A DNA stretch of 64,000 bases from Acidobacteriota bacterium (GTDB lineage Bacteria > Acidobacteriota > Holophagae > Holophagales > Holophagaceae): assembly GCA_016192145.1 (NCBI GenBank), contig JACPUT010000006.1, positions 186,001 through 250,000 of the forward strand, given 5' to 3'. The notes beneath the pieces were generated by a model. It was given only the letters and a program-made list of their open reading frames with translations, did not search any database and was not told where the DNA came from. The stretch's first letter is position 1. Every line of letters starts with the position of its first letter. The position numbers were made by a program, and so were the translations under genes. Positions 1 to 9,961 of the stretch are shown here, one piece after another.

Positions 1-1638
1 CCCCTGGGCCAGGGCATCGGCAACGCCGCGGGCATGGCCATCGCCGAGCGTTTTCTGGCGGCGAAGTTCAACAAGCCCGGCCATGACATCGTGAACCACC
101 GCACCTTCGCCTTCATCAGCGATGGCGACGTGATGGAGGGCGTGGGCATGGAGGGCGCCGCCATCGCGGGCCATCTGGGCCTGGAGAAGCTCGTCTGCCT
201 CTGGGATGACAACCACATCACCATCGAGGGCGATACGCACCTGGCCTTCACGGAAGACGTGCCCGCCCGCTTCACCGCCCTGGGCTGGCGCGTGATCACC
301 GTGGCCGATGGGGAGGATCTCGGTGCCCTGGAGCGTGCCTTCCAGGATGCCCTCAAGCCCTGCGGCAAGCCCACCCTCATCGCCTGCCGCACCATCATCG
401 GCTTCCCCGCCCCCACCCGGCAGGGCACGGCCAAGGCCCACGGCGAGCCCCTCGGCAAGGACGAGGTGGCCGCCACGAAGCAGATCCTGGGTTGGGACCC
501 CGAGTCCCAGTTCCACATCCCCACGGAAGCGGCCGCGAACTGGGGCGCCTGCGTCGCCAAGGGCGCTGAGGCCGAGACCAAGTGGCGCACGCAGTTCCAG
601 TCCTACGCCGCCGCCCACCCCTTGGAAGCCGCCGAGCTGGAACGTTGGATGAAGGGGGACTTGGGCCTGGATTGGCTCAACGCGCTGCCCAGTTTCACCG
701 CCGACGACAAGATGGCCACCCGGGAAGCCAGTGGCAAGGTGCTCAACGCCGTGGCCTCGCACCTGCCCTTCCTCCTGGGCGGCAGCGCGGACCTCGCGCC
801 CTCCAACAACACCCACCTCAAGGGCGAGGCCTCCTTCAGCGCCCGCGAGGTCGGCCGCAACTTCCACTGGGGCGTGCGCGAGCACGGCATGGGCGCCTGC
901 CTCAACGGCATGAGCCTCCACGGGGGCCTGCGCGTCTACGGCGCCACCTTCCTCCAGTTCGCGGACTACATGCGTAGCAGCATCCGCCTGGCCGCGCTCA
1001 TGAACCAGCCCGTGATCTACGTGTTCACCCACGACAGCATCGGCCTCGGCGAGGACGGCCCCACGCACCAGCCCGTGGAGCACGTCATGAGCCTCCGGCT
1101 CATTCCCAACCTCCAGGTGCTGCGCCCCGCCGACGCCCAGGAAACGGTGGAGGCCTGGAAGGCCGCCCTCCGGAAGACCGACGGCCCCACGGCCCTCATC
1201 CTCACCCGCCAGAAGCTCCCGAGCCTCAGCGTGGGCAAGGCCGAGGGGCTGCAGCAGGGCGCCTACGTCCTGCAGGAGGCCTCCGCCGAGCCCAAGCTCA
1301 TCCTCCTGGCCACGGGCTCTGAAGTGGCGCTGGCCGCGCAGGCCCGCACGGCTCTCGAAGCGGAAGGCATCCCCACCCGCCTCGTCTCCATGCCCTGCAT
1401 GGAGACCTTCGCCGCCCAGCCAAAATCGGTGCGCGACGCCGTGCTGCCCCCTTCCGTGAAGGCCCGCGTGGCCATCGAAGCGGGCCGCAGCCTGGGTTGG
1501 GAGCGCTGGACGGGCGATGAAGGCGCCATCGTGGGCCTGGATCACTTCGGCGCTTCGGCCCCGGCGGAGATCCTCTTCGAGAAGTTCGGCTTCAGCGTCG
1601 CCAACGTGGTGGCGAAGGCCAAGCTGATCCTGAAATGA
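1..1638 (+). CDS. tkt: Transketolase, 5' end outside window
   Basis: Thiamine-diphosphate enzyme of the non-oxidative pentose phosphate pathway that moves two-carbon units between ketose and aldose phosphates in the cytoplasm. The frame is open from base 1, and its first residues PLGQGIGNAAGMA are a conserved internal transketolase motif, so roughly the first 110 residues lie outside the window. Visible family motifs, in order, are SDGDVMEG (diphosphate/Mg binding), DDNHITIEG, GGSADLAPSNNT, REHGMGA, THDSIGLGEDGPTHQPVEH and, near the C terminus, DHFGASAP. The 545 residues present fit a full enzyme of about 660. The stop overlaps the start of a 58-residue membrane ORF. Confidence 0.97.
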   Translation, partial: PLGQGIGNAAGMAIAERFLAAKFNKPGHDIVNHRTFAFISDGDVMEGVGMEGAAIAGHLGLEKLVCLWDDNHITIEGDTHLAFTEDVPARFTALGWRVITVADGEDLGALERAFQDALKPCGKPTLIACRTIIGFPAPTRQGTAKAHGEPLGKDEVAATKQILGWDPESQFHIPTEAAANWGACVAKGAEAETKWRTQFQSYAAAHPLEAAELERWMKGDLGLDWLNALPSFTADDKMATREASGKVLNAVASHLPFLLGGSADLAPSNNTHLKGEASFSAREVGRNFHWGVREHGMGACLNGMSLHGGLRVYGATFLQFADYMRSSIRLAALMNQPVIYVFTHDSIGLGEDGPTHQPVEHVMSLRLIPNLQVLRPADAQETVEAWKAALRKTDGPTALILTRQKLPSLSVGKAEGLQQGAYVLQEASAEPKLILLATGSEVALAAQARTALEAEGIPTRLVSMPCMETFAAQPKSVRDAVLPPSVKARVAIEAGRSLGWERWTGDEGAIVGLDHFGASAPAEILFEKFGFSVANVVAKAKLILK

Positions 1639-1811
1639 GGCGGGCCTGGATCTTTGTTGCATTGACCCTAGGCTGGATGCTGATGGGTTGGGCCGTCACC
1701 ACGAATCATTGGGACTGGTGGAAGGGCTGGCGATTCGTGTTGGGGGTTCAGATGCCGAGCACTGTGTTCGCGGCATTGGCAGGGGCGGCGATGAGGCCCA
1801 AGAACCTCTAA
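1635..1811 (+). CDS. Small two-helix membrane protein, unknown
   Basis: A 58-codon ORF whose ATG overlaps the transketolase stop (ATGA), so translation is probably coupled. It ends 10 bases before a strong hairpin terminator, which fits a real second cistron. The product starts MRRAWIFVALTLGWMLMGWA (first membrane segment), has a short Trp-rich loop (NHWDWWKGW), and a second hydrophobic stretch (FVLGVQMPSTVFAALAGAA), then a short basic tail. I do not recognise the family. Position, coupling and the two hydrophobic segments support expression; the short length is the main reason for caution. Confidence 0.55.
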   Translation: MRRAWIFVALTLGWMLMGWAVTTNHWDWWKGWRFVLGVQMPSTVFAALAGAAMRPKNL

Positions 1812-1821
1812 TTGAACCTTC

Positions 1822-1858
1822 CCAAGAAAAGCCCCCGCTGAGCGGGGGCTTTTCTTGG
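1822..1858. terminator. Bidirectional terminator between tkt operon and gltA
   Basis: A perfect 18-bp inverted repeat (1822-1839 against 1841-1858). The inner part is CCCCCGC/GCGGGGG and the outer part gives AAAAG on one side and CTTTT on the other, so each strand ends the stem with a T run. It lies between two convergent genes and can serve both. Confidence 0.9.
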
Positions 1859-1869
1859 TTGGAGTTGGT

Positions 1870-3000
1870 TCAGCGGGCCTGAATCGCCACGTAATCCAGC
1901 TGCTCGGCGCCCGTGTACTCGGCGGCGGGGCGGATGATGCGGTTGTGGCCGTGTTGCTCGAGGATGTGGGCCGTCCAGCCGGCGATGCGGGACACGGCGA
2001 AGATGGGCGTGTACAGCTCGAAGGGGATGTTCATCTGGTAGTACATGGAGGCGCTGTAGAAGTCGACGTTGGGATACAGGGGCTTCTCCCCGGCGAGCAC
2101 GAGCTGCTCCAGTTTCACGCTCATGTCGAACCAGGTGCGGTTGCCGGTGGCGACGCCCACCTGTTCGCTGGTGGCCTGCAGGATCTTGGCGCGGGGGTCC
2201 TTGGTCTTGTAGACGCGGTGCCCGAAGCCCATGACCTTGCGCTTGGCGGCGCGGGCGGCCGTGAGCCAGGGCTCCACCTTGTCCAGGCTGCCGATCTCCA
2301 GCAGGGTGCGCATCACGCCCTCGTTGGCGCCGCCATGCAGGGGGCCCTTCAGGGCGCCGATGGCGCCCACCACGGCGGAGTGCATGTCCGACAGCGTGGA
2401 GGCGATCTCGCGGGCCGTGAAGGTGGAAGCGTTGAACTCGTGGTCGGCGTGGAGGATGAGGCCCATGTCCATGGCCTTCACGAACAGCTCCGGCTGCTCC
2501 TTGCCGAACATCATGTAGAGGAAGTTGGCGGCGTGGCCCAGGTCGGGACGGGGCGCGATGGGCTCGGCGCCGATGCTGATGCGGTAGATGGCGGCCACCA
2601 GCGTGGGGAACTGGGCCGTGAGGCGCAGGGCCTTGGCCACTTCGCTGGCGCGGCTGCAGTCGTCCCCATCCACCTCGAAGATGCCCATCATGCTCACGGC
2701 CGTGCGCAGGTGGTTCATGGGGTGGCCCTGGCGGGGCAGGGTCTTCAGCGTGTTGATGACGCCCACGGGCACCTGGCGGTGGAAGCGCAGTTCCGCGTCG
2801 AAGGCATCCAACTCGGCTTGAGTGGGGAGCTTCTCGTGCCACAGGAGGTAGACGGTCTCTTCGAAGCTGCCCTTCACGAGGTCGGCCACGTCATAGCCGC
2901 GGTAGACCAGGCGCCCGAGCTTGCCGTCGATGAAACAGATGGACGTGGTGCCCGCGACGATGTCCTCGAGCCCTTCCTTGAAGACCAGCTTGTCCGTCAT
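1870..3000 (-). CDS. gltA: Citrate synthase
   Basis: Condenses acetyl-CoA and oxaloacetate to citrate, the entry step of the TCA cycle. The length (376 residues) is that of the short bacterial citrate/2-methylcitrate synthase type. Visible active-site elements are ILHADHEFNAS (first histidine region), GPLHGGANEGVM, the family signature MGFGHRVYKTKDPRAKIL with the catalytic histidine, and NVDFYSASMYY with the catalytic aspartate. An in-frame ATG lies nine codons upstream (3027), but the start at 3000 has GAGG five bases before it and gives the usual N terminus MTDKLVFKEGLEDI. A 2-methylcitrate synthase role cannot be excluded, but no prp genes are nearby. Confidence 0.95.
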   Translation of the reverse strand: MTDKLVFKEGLEDIVAGTTSICFIDGKLGRLVYRGYDVADLVKGSFEETVYLLWHEKLPTQAELDAFDAELRFHRQVPVGVINTLKTLPRQGHPMNHLRTAVSMMGIFEVDGDDCSRASEVAKALRLTAQFPTLVAAIYRISIGAEPIAPRPDLGHAANFLYMMFGKEQPELFVKAMDMGLILHADHEFNASTFTAREIASTLSDMHSAVVGAIGALKGPLHGGANEGVMRTLLEIGSLDKVEPWLTAARAAKRKVMGFGHRVYKTKDPRAKILQATSEQVGVATGNRTWFDMSVKLEQLVLAGEKPLYPNVDFYSASMYYQMNIPFELYTPIFAVSRIAGWTAHILEQHGHNRIIRPAAEYTGAEQLDYVAIQAR

Positions 3001-3115
3001 ATCGACCTCGGATGCAAAGAATTCCAAAACCTCACTAGCTTATCCTTGAGACCGGCGGACCCGGAGTCCGGAATTCCCGCCTCACCACTGAACTTCGACC
3101 ACTCCTGGGGGATCC

Positions 3116-3601
3116 ATGAACTTCGTCAGCCTGGCCGCATGGGCGCAGACCGCTCCCCAGGACCACCGAAGCGGCCCCGATTGGGGTTTCGTGGCCGTGG
3201 TCGTGGGCCTCGTATTCGCCGCCATCCAGGCGCATCGCTTCTGGCGCCAGACCATCCGGCTGGAAGACCAGCTCGAAGCCCTGAAAAAGGACCTGGCCTT
3301 CTCCCTGGATCGATACCGGGAGGCCTTCAAATCCCTGGAGCATCCCGTGGCCTTCGTGGAACGCACCTCGGGGCTCGTGGCCGAGGCGAGTCCGGCCTGG
3401 CAGGGCCAGGGGTTGCCCGAAGTGGGCCGGCGCATCGGAGCGGGGGATGAGTCCCTCCAGCAGGCCTGGGCGGCGCTTCCGGCGCCCGCAGCGGATGGCA
3501 CGGTGGCGGGGCCCACGGACCTCACCTTGCAAGGGCGCGCCTTCGAGGCCCGGCCCCTCAGCGGCGCCAGCCTGGGTTTGATCCTCGTCCAGCCGAAATG
3601 A
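3116..3601 (+). CDS. Membrane-anchored coiled-coil protein with PAS-like tail
   Basis: A 161-residue protein with a short N-terminal segment, one membrane helix (about residues 24-40, FVAVVVGLVFAAIQAHRFW), a coiled-coil-like stretch (about 44-70) and a C-terminal part starting LEHPVAFVERTSGLVAEASP that resembles the first strands of a PAS fold. There is no kinase, cyclase or HTH output domain. GGGG lies just before the ATG. It is divergent from gltA and overlaps the next gene by ATGA, so the two are probably co-translated. The function is unknown; a membrane sensor fragment or accessory subunit is a guess. Confidence 0.6.
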   Translation: MNFVSLAAWAQTAPQDHRSGPDWGFVAVVVGLVFAAIQAHRFWRQTIRLEDQLEALKKDLAFSLDRYREAFKSLEHPVAFVERTSGLVAEASPAWQGQGLPEVGRRIGAGDESLQQAWAALPAPAADGTVAGPTDLTLQGRAFEARPLSGASLGLILVQPK

Positions 3602-4560
3602 ATCGGGCGCAGGCGGTCGCGGCTGGGCTCACCCTGGGCTTCATGGGGCTCGGGGCCCAGGAGACCCCCCGTTCCAACCGGGTGGCCTGGCTCGCGATCC
3701 TGCCGGAGCCCCTCCCGGATGGCCGGATGGGCTTCTCCCTCGAGGCCACCAGCCAGTTCCTGCGGCGAGATCGCAGCCTCACGGCGGATGGCCGCACGCG
3801 GGCCTACCTCGATGGCGAGGAGTGGCAGTTGACGGCGGATCTGCCCACCACCTTGGCGGGGGGCTTCCTGAACCTGCGCGCCCGGGTGGTGCGCCGCTCG
3901 GGCGGCATGGCGGATCAGGCCTTCGTCTCCTGGCACGCCCTCCTGGCCACGCCCACGGGGGGCCGCGAGCAGTTGCCCAAATATCAGATCCTGTATCGCC
4001 TGGAACGGGATGGCCGGGTGGTGGCCCAGCTGGATCGCCCACGCACCCAGGTGCTGGATCTGGATCTCGCGTGGGTCCGGCCCTTCGGCACTGAAGGCAG
4101 GGGGGGCCGGCTCGGCGTGTCCGCTCAGCTGCCCAACGGCAGGGCCGACGACTTCAGCGGCAGTGGGGGCACGGATCTCACCGTGGGTGGCGCGGCCTGG
4201 ACGACCTCGGGCGATTTCCGCTTCCACGGACAAGCGGAACACCTCTGGGTGGGGTTCCCTCAGGATTCAGAGTGGCGGTCGGTCATGGGCCGGCGCAGCT
4301 TGAACCGCGCCTGGGCGGGCCTGAGCTACCAGGGGCGGGGATTGGGGATCCTCTCAGGCCTGGGTCTGGATCTCAGCTGGGCCTGGATGGAGAGCCCCTA
4401 CCGCACCGGCCTCCCCCGCCTGGATCGCAGCGCCCTGCAGCAGCACTGGACCTTCAGCCACACGGCGCTGCCCCGCTGGCGCTTCGGGATCAGCGAGGAG
4501 GGCGGCAGCTACGTGGCCCCGGACATCACGGCCTTCCTAAGCTACCGCTTCGGCGAATGA
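3598..4560 (+). CDS. Outer-membrane beta-barrel-like protein (DUF3187-like)
   Basis: A 320-residue protein with an N-terminal signal-like segment ending GLGAQE. The rest is rich in alternating polar/aromatic strands (for example FRFHGQAEHLWVGF, LDLSWAWMESPY) and ends in FLSYRFGE with the near-terminal aromatic expected of an outer-membrane barrel. The internal pattern (plain strands separated by Asp/Gly turns, a conserved SLNRAWAGLSYQG region) recalls the DUF3187 family. This is from memory of the family and was not searched. It overlaps the upstream gene by four bases and is followed by lysS. Confidence 0.6.
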   Translation: MNRAQAVAAGLTLGFMGLGAQETPRSNRVAWLAILPEPLPDGRMGFSLEATSQFLRRDRSLTADGRTRAYLDGEEWQLTADLPTTLAGGFLNLRARVVRRSGGMADQAFVSWHALLATPTGGREQLPKYQILYRLERDGRVVAQLDRPRTQVLDLDLAWVRPFGTEGRGGRLGVSAQLPNGRADDFSGSGGTDLTVGGAAWTTSGDFRFHGQAEHLWVGFPQDSEWRSVMGRRSLNRAWAGLSYQGRGLGILSGLGLDLSWAWMESPYRTGLPRLDRSALQQHWTFSHTALPRWRFGISEEGGSYVAPDITAFLSYRFGE

Positions 4561-4641
4561 TCGTCGGCGAGGCGAGTCGGGCCCGGTAAACTAACCGTTT
4601 CGGGGCCGAGCGGCCCTGAGTCGTAGCCTTTGGAGTGCGCC

Positions 4642-6168
4642 ATGCAGGATAACCAGTACCGTGCGATCCGCCTTGAGAAGCTCGAGAAGCTGAAGGCCCT
4701 GGGCGTCGATCCCTATCCTGCCAAAGCCCACGTCACCACCCGCATCGAGGAGCTGGTGGCCGCCCACGCCGATACGACCGGCGAAGCCTTCGAAGCCCAG
4801 CCCGTGAAGGCCGCCGTCATGGGCCGCCTCACCGCCTACCGGGACAGCGGGAAGACCTGCTTCCTCAACCTCTCCGAGAACGGCGGCAAGCTGCAGGTGT
4901 ACCTGCGCAAGGACGGCCTCTCCGAGACCGATTGGGCCGTGGTGGGGCTCCTGGATCTGGGCGATTTCATCGCCGTCTCCGGCACCATGATGCGCACCCG
5001 CACCGGCGAGCTCACGCTCAAGGCCGAATCCGTGCAGTTCCTCACCAAGGCCCTGCTGCCCTTGCCGGAGAAGTGGCACGGCCTGCAGGACAAGGAGCAG
5101 CGCTACCGCCAGCGGTACCTGGATCTCATCTCCAACCCCGACGTGCTCACCACCATGCGCCAGCGCAGCCGCATGCTCTCCGCCGTGCGTCGCTTCATGG
5201 AAGGCCGGAACTTCCTGGAAGTGGAAACCCCCATGATGCAGCCCATTCCAGGCGGTGCCACGGCGCGGCCCTTCGTGACCCACCACAACGCCCTCGACAT
5301 GCCCCTCTACCTCCGCATCGCGCCGGAGCTGTACCTCAAGCGCCTCATCGTGGGCGGCTTCGAGAAGGTGTTCGAGATCAACCGCAACTTCCGCAATGAG
5401 GGCCTCAGCGTCCGCCACAACCCGGAATTCACGATGATGGAGAGCTACGCCGCCGGCGAGGACCTCCGCGACGTGATGGCCATGGTGGAGGACCTCTTCC
5501 ACATGGTGGCCACGGAAGTCTTCGGCGCCGAATCCCTGCCCTGGGGGGTGGACGAGGCCGGGGAGCCCAGGCTCATCAGTTACGCGAAGCCCTTCCGCCG
5601 CCTCACCATGCGGGATGCCATCGCCGAATTCGGCCACATCGACCGCGCCAAGCTGGAGGACCCCGCGGAGATCCGCAAGGTGGCCCAGGGCGCCCATCTG
5701 GAGGATACGAGCCGCAAGAGCCCCGGCGCCCTCATCGGCGAACTCTTCGAGCACTACGCCGAGAAGCAGCTCTGGCACCCCACCTTCATCACCGAACACC
5801 CCGTGGAGATGTCCCCGCTGACCAAGAGCCTGCCCGACGTGCCCGGCTACGTGGATCGCTTTGAGCTTTTCGTGGGCGGCATGGAGCTGGCCAACGCCTA
5901 CTCCGAACTCAACGATCCCATCGTGCAGTTGGAGCGCTTCCTGGATCAGGCCAAGGAGCGGGAGGGCGGCAACGACGAGGCCATGCACTTGGACGAGGAC
6001 TTCATCACCTCCCTGGAGCACGGCTTCCCCCCCAGTGGCGGCCTGGGCGTGGGTATGGATCGCATGGCCATGCTCATGACCAACAGCCCCAGCATCCGGG
6101 ACGTGGTGTTGTTCCCCCTCATGCGGCCCCTCAAAGTCGCCGAGGGAACGGAGGACGCCGAGGGCTGA
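4642..6168 (+). CDS. lysS: Lysyl-tRNA synthetase, class II
   Basis: Charges tRNA-Lys with lysine using ATP. The 508 residues match the family. The N-terminal anticodon-binding OB domain (about residues 55-165, with GRLTAYRDSGKTCFLNL) precedes the class II core: motif 1 around FLEVETPMMQPIPGGATARPF, motif 2 EVFEINRNFRNEGLSVRHNPEFTM (shown in part as FRNEGLSVRHNPEF), and motif 3 GLGVGMDRMAMLM. The ATG at 4642 has GGAG seven bases upstream; a TTG four codons earlier is less likely. It is followed by a repeat-armed hairpin and a convergent PilZ gene. Confidence 0.97.
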   Translation: MQDNQYRAIRLEKLEKLKALGVDPYPAKAHVTTRIEELVAAHADTTGEAFEAQPVKAAVMGRLTAYRDSGKTCFLNLSENGGKLQVYLRKDGLSETDWAVVGLLDLGDFIAVSGTMMRTRTGELTLKAESVQFLTKALLPLPEKWHGLQDKEQRYRQRYLDLISNPDVLTTMRQRSRMLSAVRRFMEGRNFLEVETPMMQPIPGGATARPFVTHHNALDMPLYLRIAPELYLKRLIVGGFEKVFEINRNFRNEGLSVRHNPEFTMMESYAAGEDLRDVMAMVEDLFHMVATEVFGAESLPWGVDEAGEPRLISYAKPFRRLTMRDAIAEFGHIDRAKLEDPAEIRKVAQGAHLEDTSRKSPGALIGELFEHYAEKQLWHPTFITEHPVEMSPLTKSLPDVPGYVDRFELFVGGMELANAYSELNDPIVQLERFLDQAKEREGGNDEAMHLDEDFITSLEHGFPPSGGLGVGMDRMAMLMTNSPSIRDVVLFPLMRPLKVAEGTEDAEG

Positions 6169-6176
6169 GGACTCGG

Positions 6177-6271
6177 GTCCTTAGTCCTTAGTCCTTGGTC
6201 CTTGGCTGAGTTCGACCCATGCCGAGAGCGTCGAATGGGTCGGGGTCAGCCAAGGACCAAGGACCAAGGAC
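6177..6271. repeat. Tandem-repeat-armed hairpin A (7-mer unit)
   Basis: The left arm (6177-6209) is successive copies of a 7-mer, GTCCTTA or GTCCTTG, ending GGCTGA. The right arm (6246-6271) is the reverse complement, starting TCAGCCAAGGACC. The inner 26 bp pair with one mismatch. The loop holds a second perfect hairpin, CGACCCAT (6213-6220) with ATGGGTCG (6235-6242). It lies between the convergent lysS and PilZ genes and could end transcription of both, although no T run follows the stem. Confidence 0.8.
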
Positions 6272-6284
6272 GAATTCCCAAGGA

Positions 6285-6659
6285 CTACTGCCCCTGCTTG
6301 GCCCATTCCTGGTCGAGCCAGCTCTGCAGGGCCATGCGGGCCACGGGATCCATCTCCATGAACTGGATGCCCATGCCCACCTGTTCCATGCGCTCGATGC
6401 CGGAGGTGCCGCCCAGGGTGTAGGCCACCTGGCATTGGATGAGGGCCTTCGGGAGGCCGGGGTGGAGCAGTTGCAGATCCACCAGGACCACGCCCCGCTC
6501 GAAGTGGCGGGCGTCCCGGAAGGGCACGAGGGTGAAGCAGCCGCCGTAGCTCAGGTTGAGGAGGGGGGTCTCCAGCGCACGTCCTTGCACCGTGAACCGG
6601 ATGGAAAAACCAGGGCCAAGGGCCAGGCGCCGGGCGTCCTTCCGTTGGTCGGTGCTCAT
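6285..6659 (-). CDS. PilZ-domain protein, probable c-di-GMP effector
   Basis: A single-domain 124-residue PilZ protein. The cyclic-di-GMP-binding signature is present in order: RKDARR near the N terminus (the RxxxR arm) and NLSYGG about 30 residues later (the [DN]xSxxG loop). Stand-alone PilZ proteins usually relay c-di-GMP to motility, pilus or exopolysaccharide machinery. No partner gene is adjacent, since the neighbours are lysS (convergent) and rplI (divergent), so the target cannot be named from context. Confidence 0.88.
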   Translation of the reverse strand: MSTDQRKDARRLALGPGFSIRFTVQGRALETPLLNLSYGGCFTLVPFRDARHFERGVVLVDLQLLHPGLPKALIQCQVAYTLGGTSGIERMEQVGMGIQFMEMDPVARMALQSWLDQEWAKQGQ

Positions 6660-6770
6660 GGGTGCTCCAATTTCAGGGCTATGGGATCGGTAGGAGACAG
6701 GATAGACTGGTTTTCCGCATTTTGCGGTCTAACCCAAGGGGGGACAGGGCGCCATTTCGATGATGGCCCT

Positions 6771-6789
6771 GGTGGCGAGGATCGCCACC
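6771..6789 (+). promoter_or_regulatory. Perfect short hairpin in rplI leader
   Basis: GGTGGCGA and TCGCCACC form a perfect 8-bp inverted repeat with a three-base loop, about 60 bases before rplI. There is no T run. It could be an RNA element or an operator; the sequence alone does not decide. Confidence 0.4.
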
Positions 6790-6847
6790 TAACCCGGGCG
6801 GGGAACGCGGACGATCCGCTGGCCGCACGCAACAACTGGAGATCCCC

Positions 6848-7294
6848 ATGGAAGTCCTCCTCATCGAGAACGTCAGCAAGCTCGGCATCCGCGGCGACGT
6901 GGTCAACGTCAAGGACGGCTACGCCCGCAACTTCCTCCTGCCCCGCAAGCTGGCCCTGCCCGTCACCGCCGGCAACAAGCGCCAGATCGAGCTGGAGAAG
7001 GAGCGCGCCCAGAAGCTCCGCGCCAAGGAGCTGGCCGAGGCCAACGAGCTGAAGGCGAAGCTCGAAGCCGTGAAGCTCGAGATCGGCAAGAAGGCCGGCG
7101 AGAGCGGCACCCTCTTCGGTTCCGTGACCAACGCCGACGTGGCCGAGATGCTGAAGGCCAAGGGCTTCACCATCGACCGCCACAGCATCGCCCTCCCCCA
7201 CGTGAAGGAAGCCGGTTCCTACACCGTGGAAGTGCGCGTCTACGCGGGCGTCCAGGCCAAGCTGACCCTCGAGGTCCAGGCCATCGCCGAGTAA
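6848..7294 (+). CDS. rplI: 50S ribosomal protein L9
   Basis: Component of the large ribosomal subunit that binds 23S rRNA. The 148-residue length and architecture are typical: the N-terminal globular domain with LGIRGDVVNVKDGYARNFLL, a long charged connecting helix (about residues 45-80), and a C-terminal domain containing GTLFGSVTNADVAEML. GGAG precedes the ATG. In many bacteria rplI follows rpsF and rpsR; here it stands alone between a PilZ gene and a DNA-bending protein gene and is closed by its own terminator. Confidence 0.97.
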   Translation: MEVLLIENVSKLGIRGDVVNVKDGYARNFLLPRKLALPVTAGNKRQIELEKERAQKLRAKELAEANELKAKLEAVKLEIGKKAGESGTLFGSVTNADVAEMLKAKGFTIDRHSIALPHVKEAGSYTVEVRVYAGVQAKLTLEVQAIAE

Positions 7295-7308
7295 CCCCTT
7301 TCCCGACC

Positions 7309-7340
7309 GCGCCCCAGCCCGGGGCGCGGCCGGGCCTTTT
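7309..7340 (+). terminator. Rho-independent terminator of rplI
   Basis: GCGCCCC (7309-7315) pairs with GGGGCGC (7321-7327), and the region ends in TTTT at 7337-7340. A second inverted repeat with GGGACG/CGTCCC ends follows at about 7345-7380, ahead of the HU gene. Confidence 0.7.
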
Positions 7341-7402
7341 CATCGGGACGCGGGTCGCTGCCCCCGCGTGGGGCGTCCCGTGCCCATCCCCAGGAGCCAT
7401 CC

Positions 7403-7702
7403 ATGACCAAGACCGCCTCCAAGCCGGACACCCTCTCCATCGCCGAGCTGGCCGCCAGCCTCGCCGAGGGCCAGGACCTTTCCAAGGCCCGCGCCAAGGC
7501 CATCATCGACACCCTGCGCGATCACGTCGTCGAGACCCTCCTCACCGGCAACCGCGTGAGCCTCTTCGGTCTGGGCACCTTCGAAGTGCGCGCCACCAAG
7601 GCCAAGATGGGCCGCAACCCCAAGACCGGCGAGAAGATCGAGATCCCCGCCGGCCGCAAGGTCGTCTTCAAGGTCGCCAAGGGCCTGAAGGACCAGATGT
7701 AA
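7403..7702 (+). CDS. hup: HU/IHF family DNA-binding protein
   Basis: A 99-residue nucleoid protein that bends DNA. The C-terminal DNA-binding arm and tail GRNPKTGEKIEIPAGRKVVF are diagnostic of the HU/IHF family, and FGLGTFEVR is the usual first strand before the arm. The N terminus carries about eight extra residues (MTKTASKPD) before the helical dimerisation part. HU and IHF subunits cannot be separated firmly by eye. AGGAG lies seven bases before the ATG. It has its own terminator. Confidence 0.95.
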   Translation: MTKTASKPDTLSIAELAASLAEGQDLSKARAKAIIDTLRDHVVETLLTGNRVSLFGLGTFEVRATKAKMGRNPKTGEKIEIPAGRKVVFKVAKGLKDQM

Positions 7703-7732
7703 GCCACCGCGGCCTTCGGGCACCAGGGAAGA

Positions 7733-7754
7733 GGCCGCCTCCGGGCGGCCTTTT
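7733..7754 (+). terminator. Rho-independent terminator of the HU gene
   Basis: GGCCGCC (7733-7739) pairs with GGCGGCC (7744-7750), followed directly by TTTT. Confidence 0.85.
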
Positions 7755-7757
7755 CAA

Positions 7758-8173
7758 TTCCCGGCATAGGCCGGCCGTTCGTGATCCGCGGGGTCTCCAT
7801 GCCGCCTTCGCGGGCATCGATCAAGTCGGAAGTTCCGAGCGGGCCGTGCCCTCCAATTGGCTGCCCGGGGGAGAATGTCTAATCCCCCACACCCAGCCAT
7901 CCCTTCGAGGGGCGGGCGGCTCGCGGCCCGGAGAGGGCGCCCCACCGCCCGCCCCTTGAAGCACGTCACCAGCGGTGGCGTGGGCCGCAGGCCGGATGGC
8001 TTCAGCGAAGGGGCCCATTCGCGAGGCGCGCAGCGCCCTTCGCGTTCCGCTTTTCAATGGCCGGGTCCTCCGGACGCTTTGATAACCTCGGCCCCCATCC
8101 CCCATTGATTTTGGTTACATCGGGCCCGGGGAATCCCGGCCCGGCCTAGAATGGAGCCTTACGCGGAGCCGCC
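7758..8173. other. 416-bp intergenic region without a supported gene
   Basis: GC-rich stretch between the HU terminator and the P5C dehydrogenase gene. Short open frames exist on both strands, but none has a convincing start or recognisable product. Near its end, GGGCC-CGGG/CCCGGCCC form a hairpin (8122-8142). I see no tRNA, known riboswitch or clear sigma-70 promoter; the promoter of the next gene must lie here. Confidence 0.5.
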
Positions 8174-9805
<1,632 letters not shown>

Positions 9806-9817
9806 AATCCCACCACT

Positions 9818-9887
9818 AAGGCACGAAAAGGGAACAAGGCCACGAAGAGAACTCTTCCTTCGTGGCCTTCCGCTTTTTTCGTGCCTT
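9818..9887. repeat. Tandem-repeat-armed hairpin B
   Basis: Each arm has two diverged copies of a 17-18-mer beginning AAGGC(C)ACGAA (left, 9818 onward). The right arm, ending CTTTTTTCGTGCCTT at 9887, is nearly the exact reverse complement, so the element folds into one long stem of about 33 bp. It lies 12 bases after the ALDH stop and includes a T run, so it can terminate transcription. Confidence 0.8.
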
Positions 9888-9961
9888 CGGGGTGATGTTT
9901 TCGGATTACTTTGTCTGAGCCATCGTTTGAGATACTGGCCTTACCGAATTCGAGGCATCCC

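Noticed and set aside
7857-8108. An 83-codon plus-strand frame in the HU-ALDH gap
   Set aside because: Arg/Pro/Ser/Gly-rich, no ribosome-binding site and no recognisable feature.
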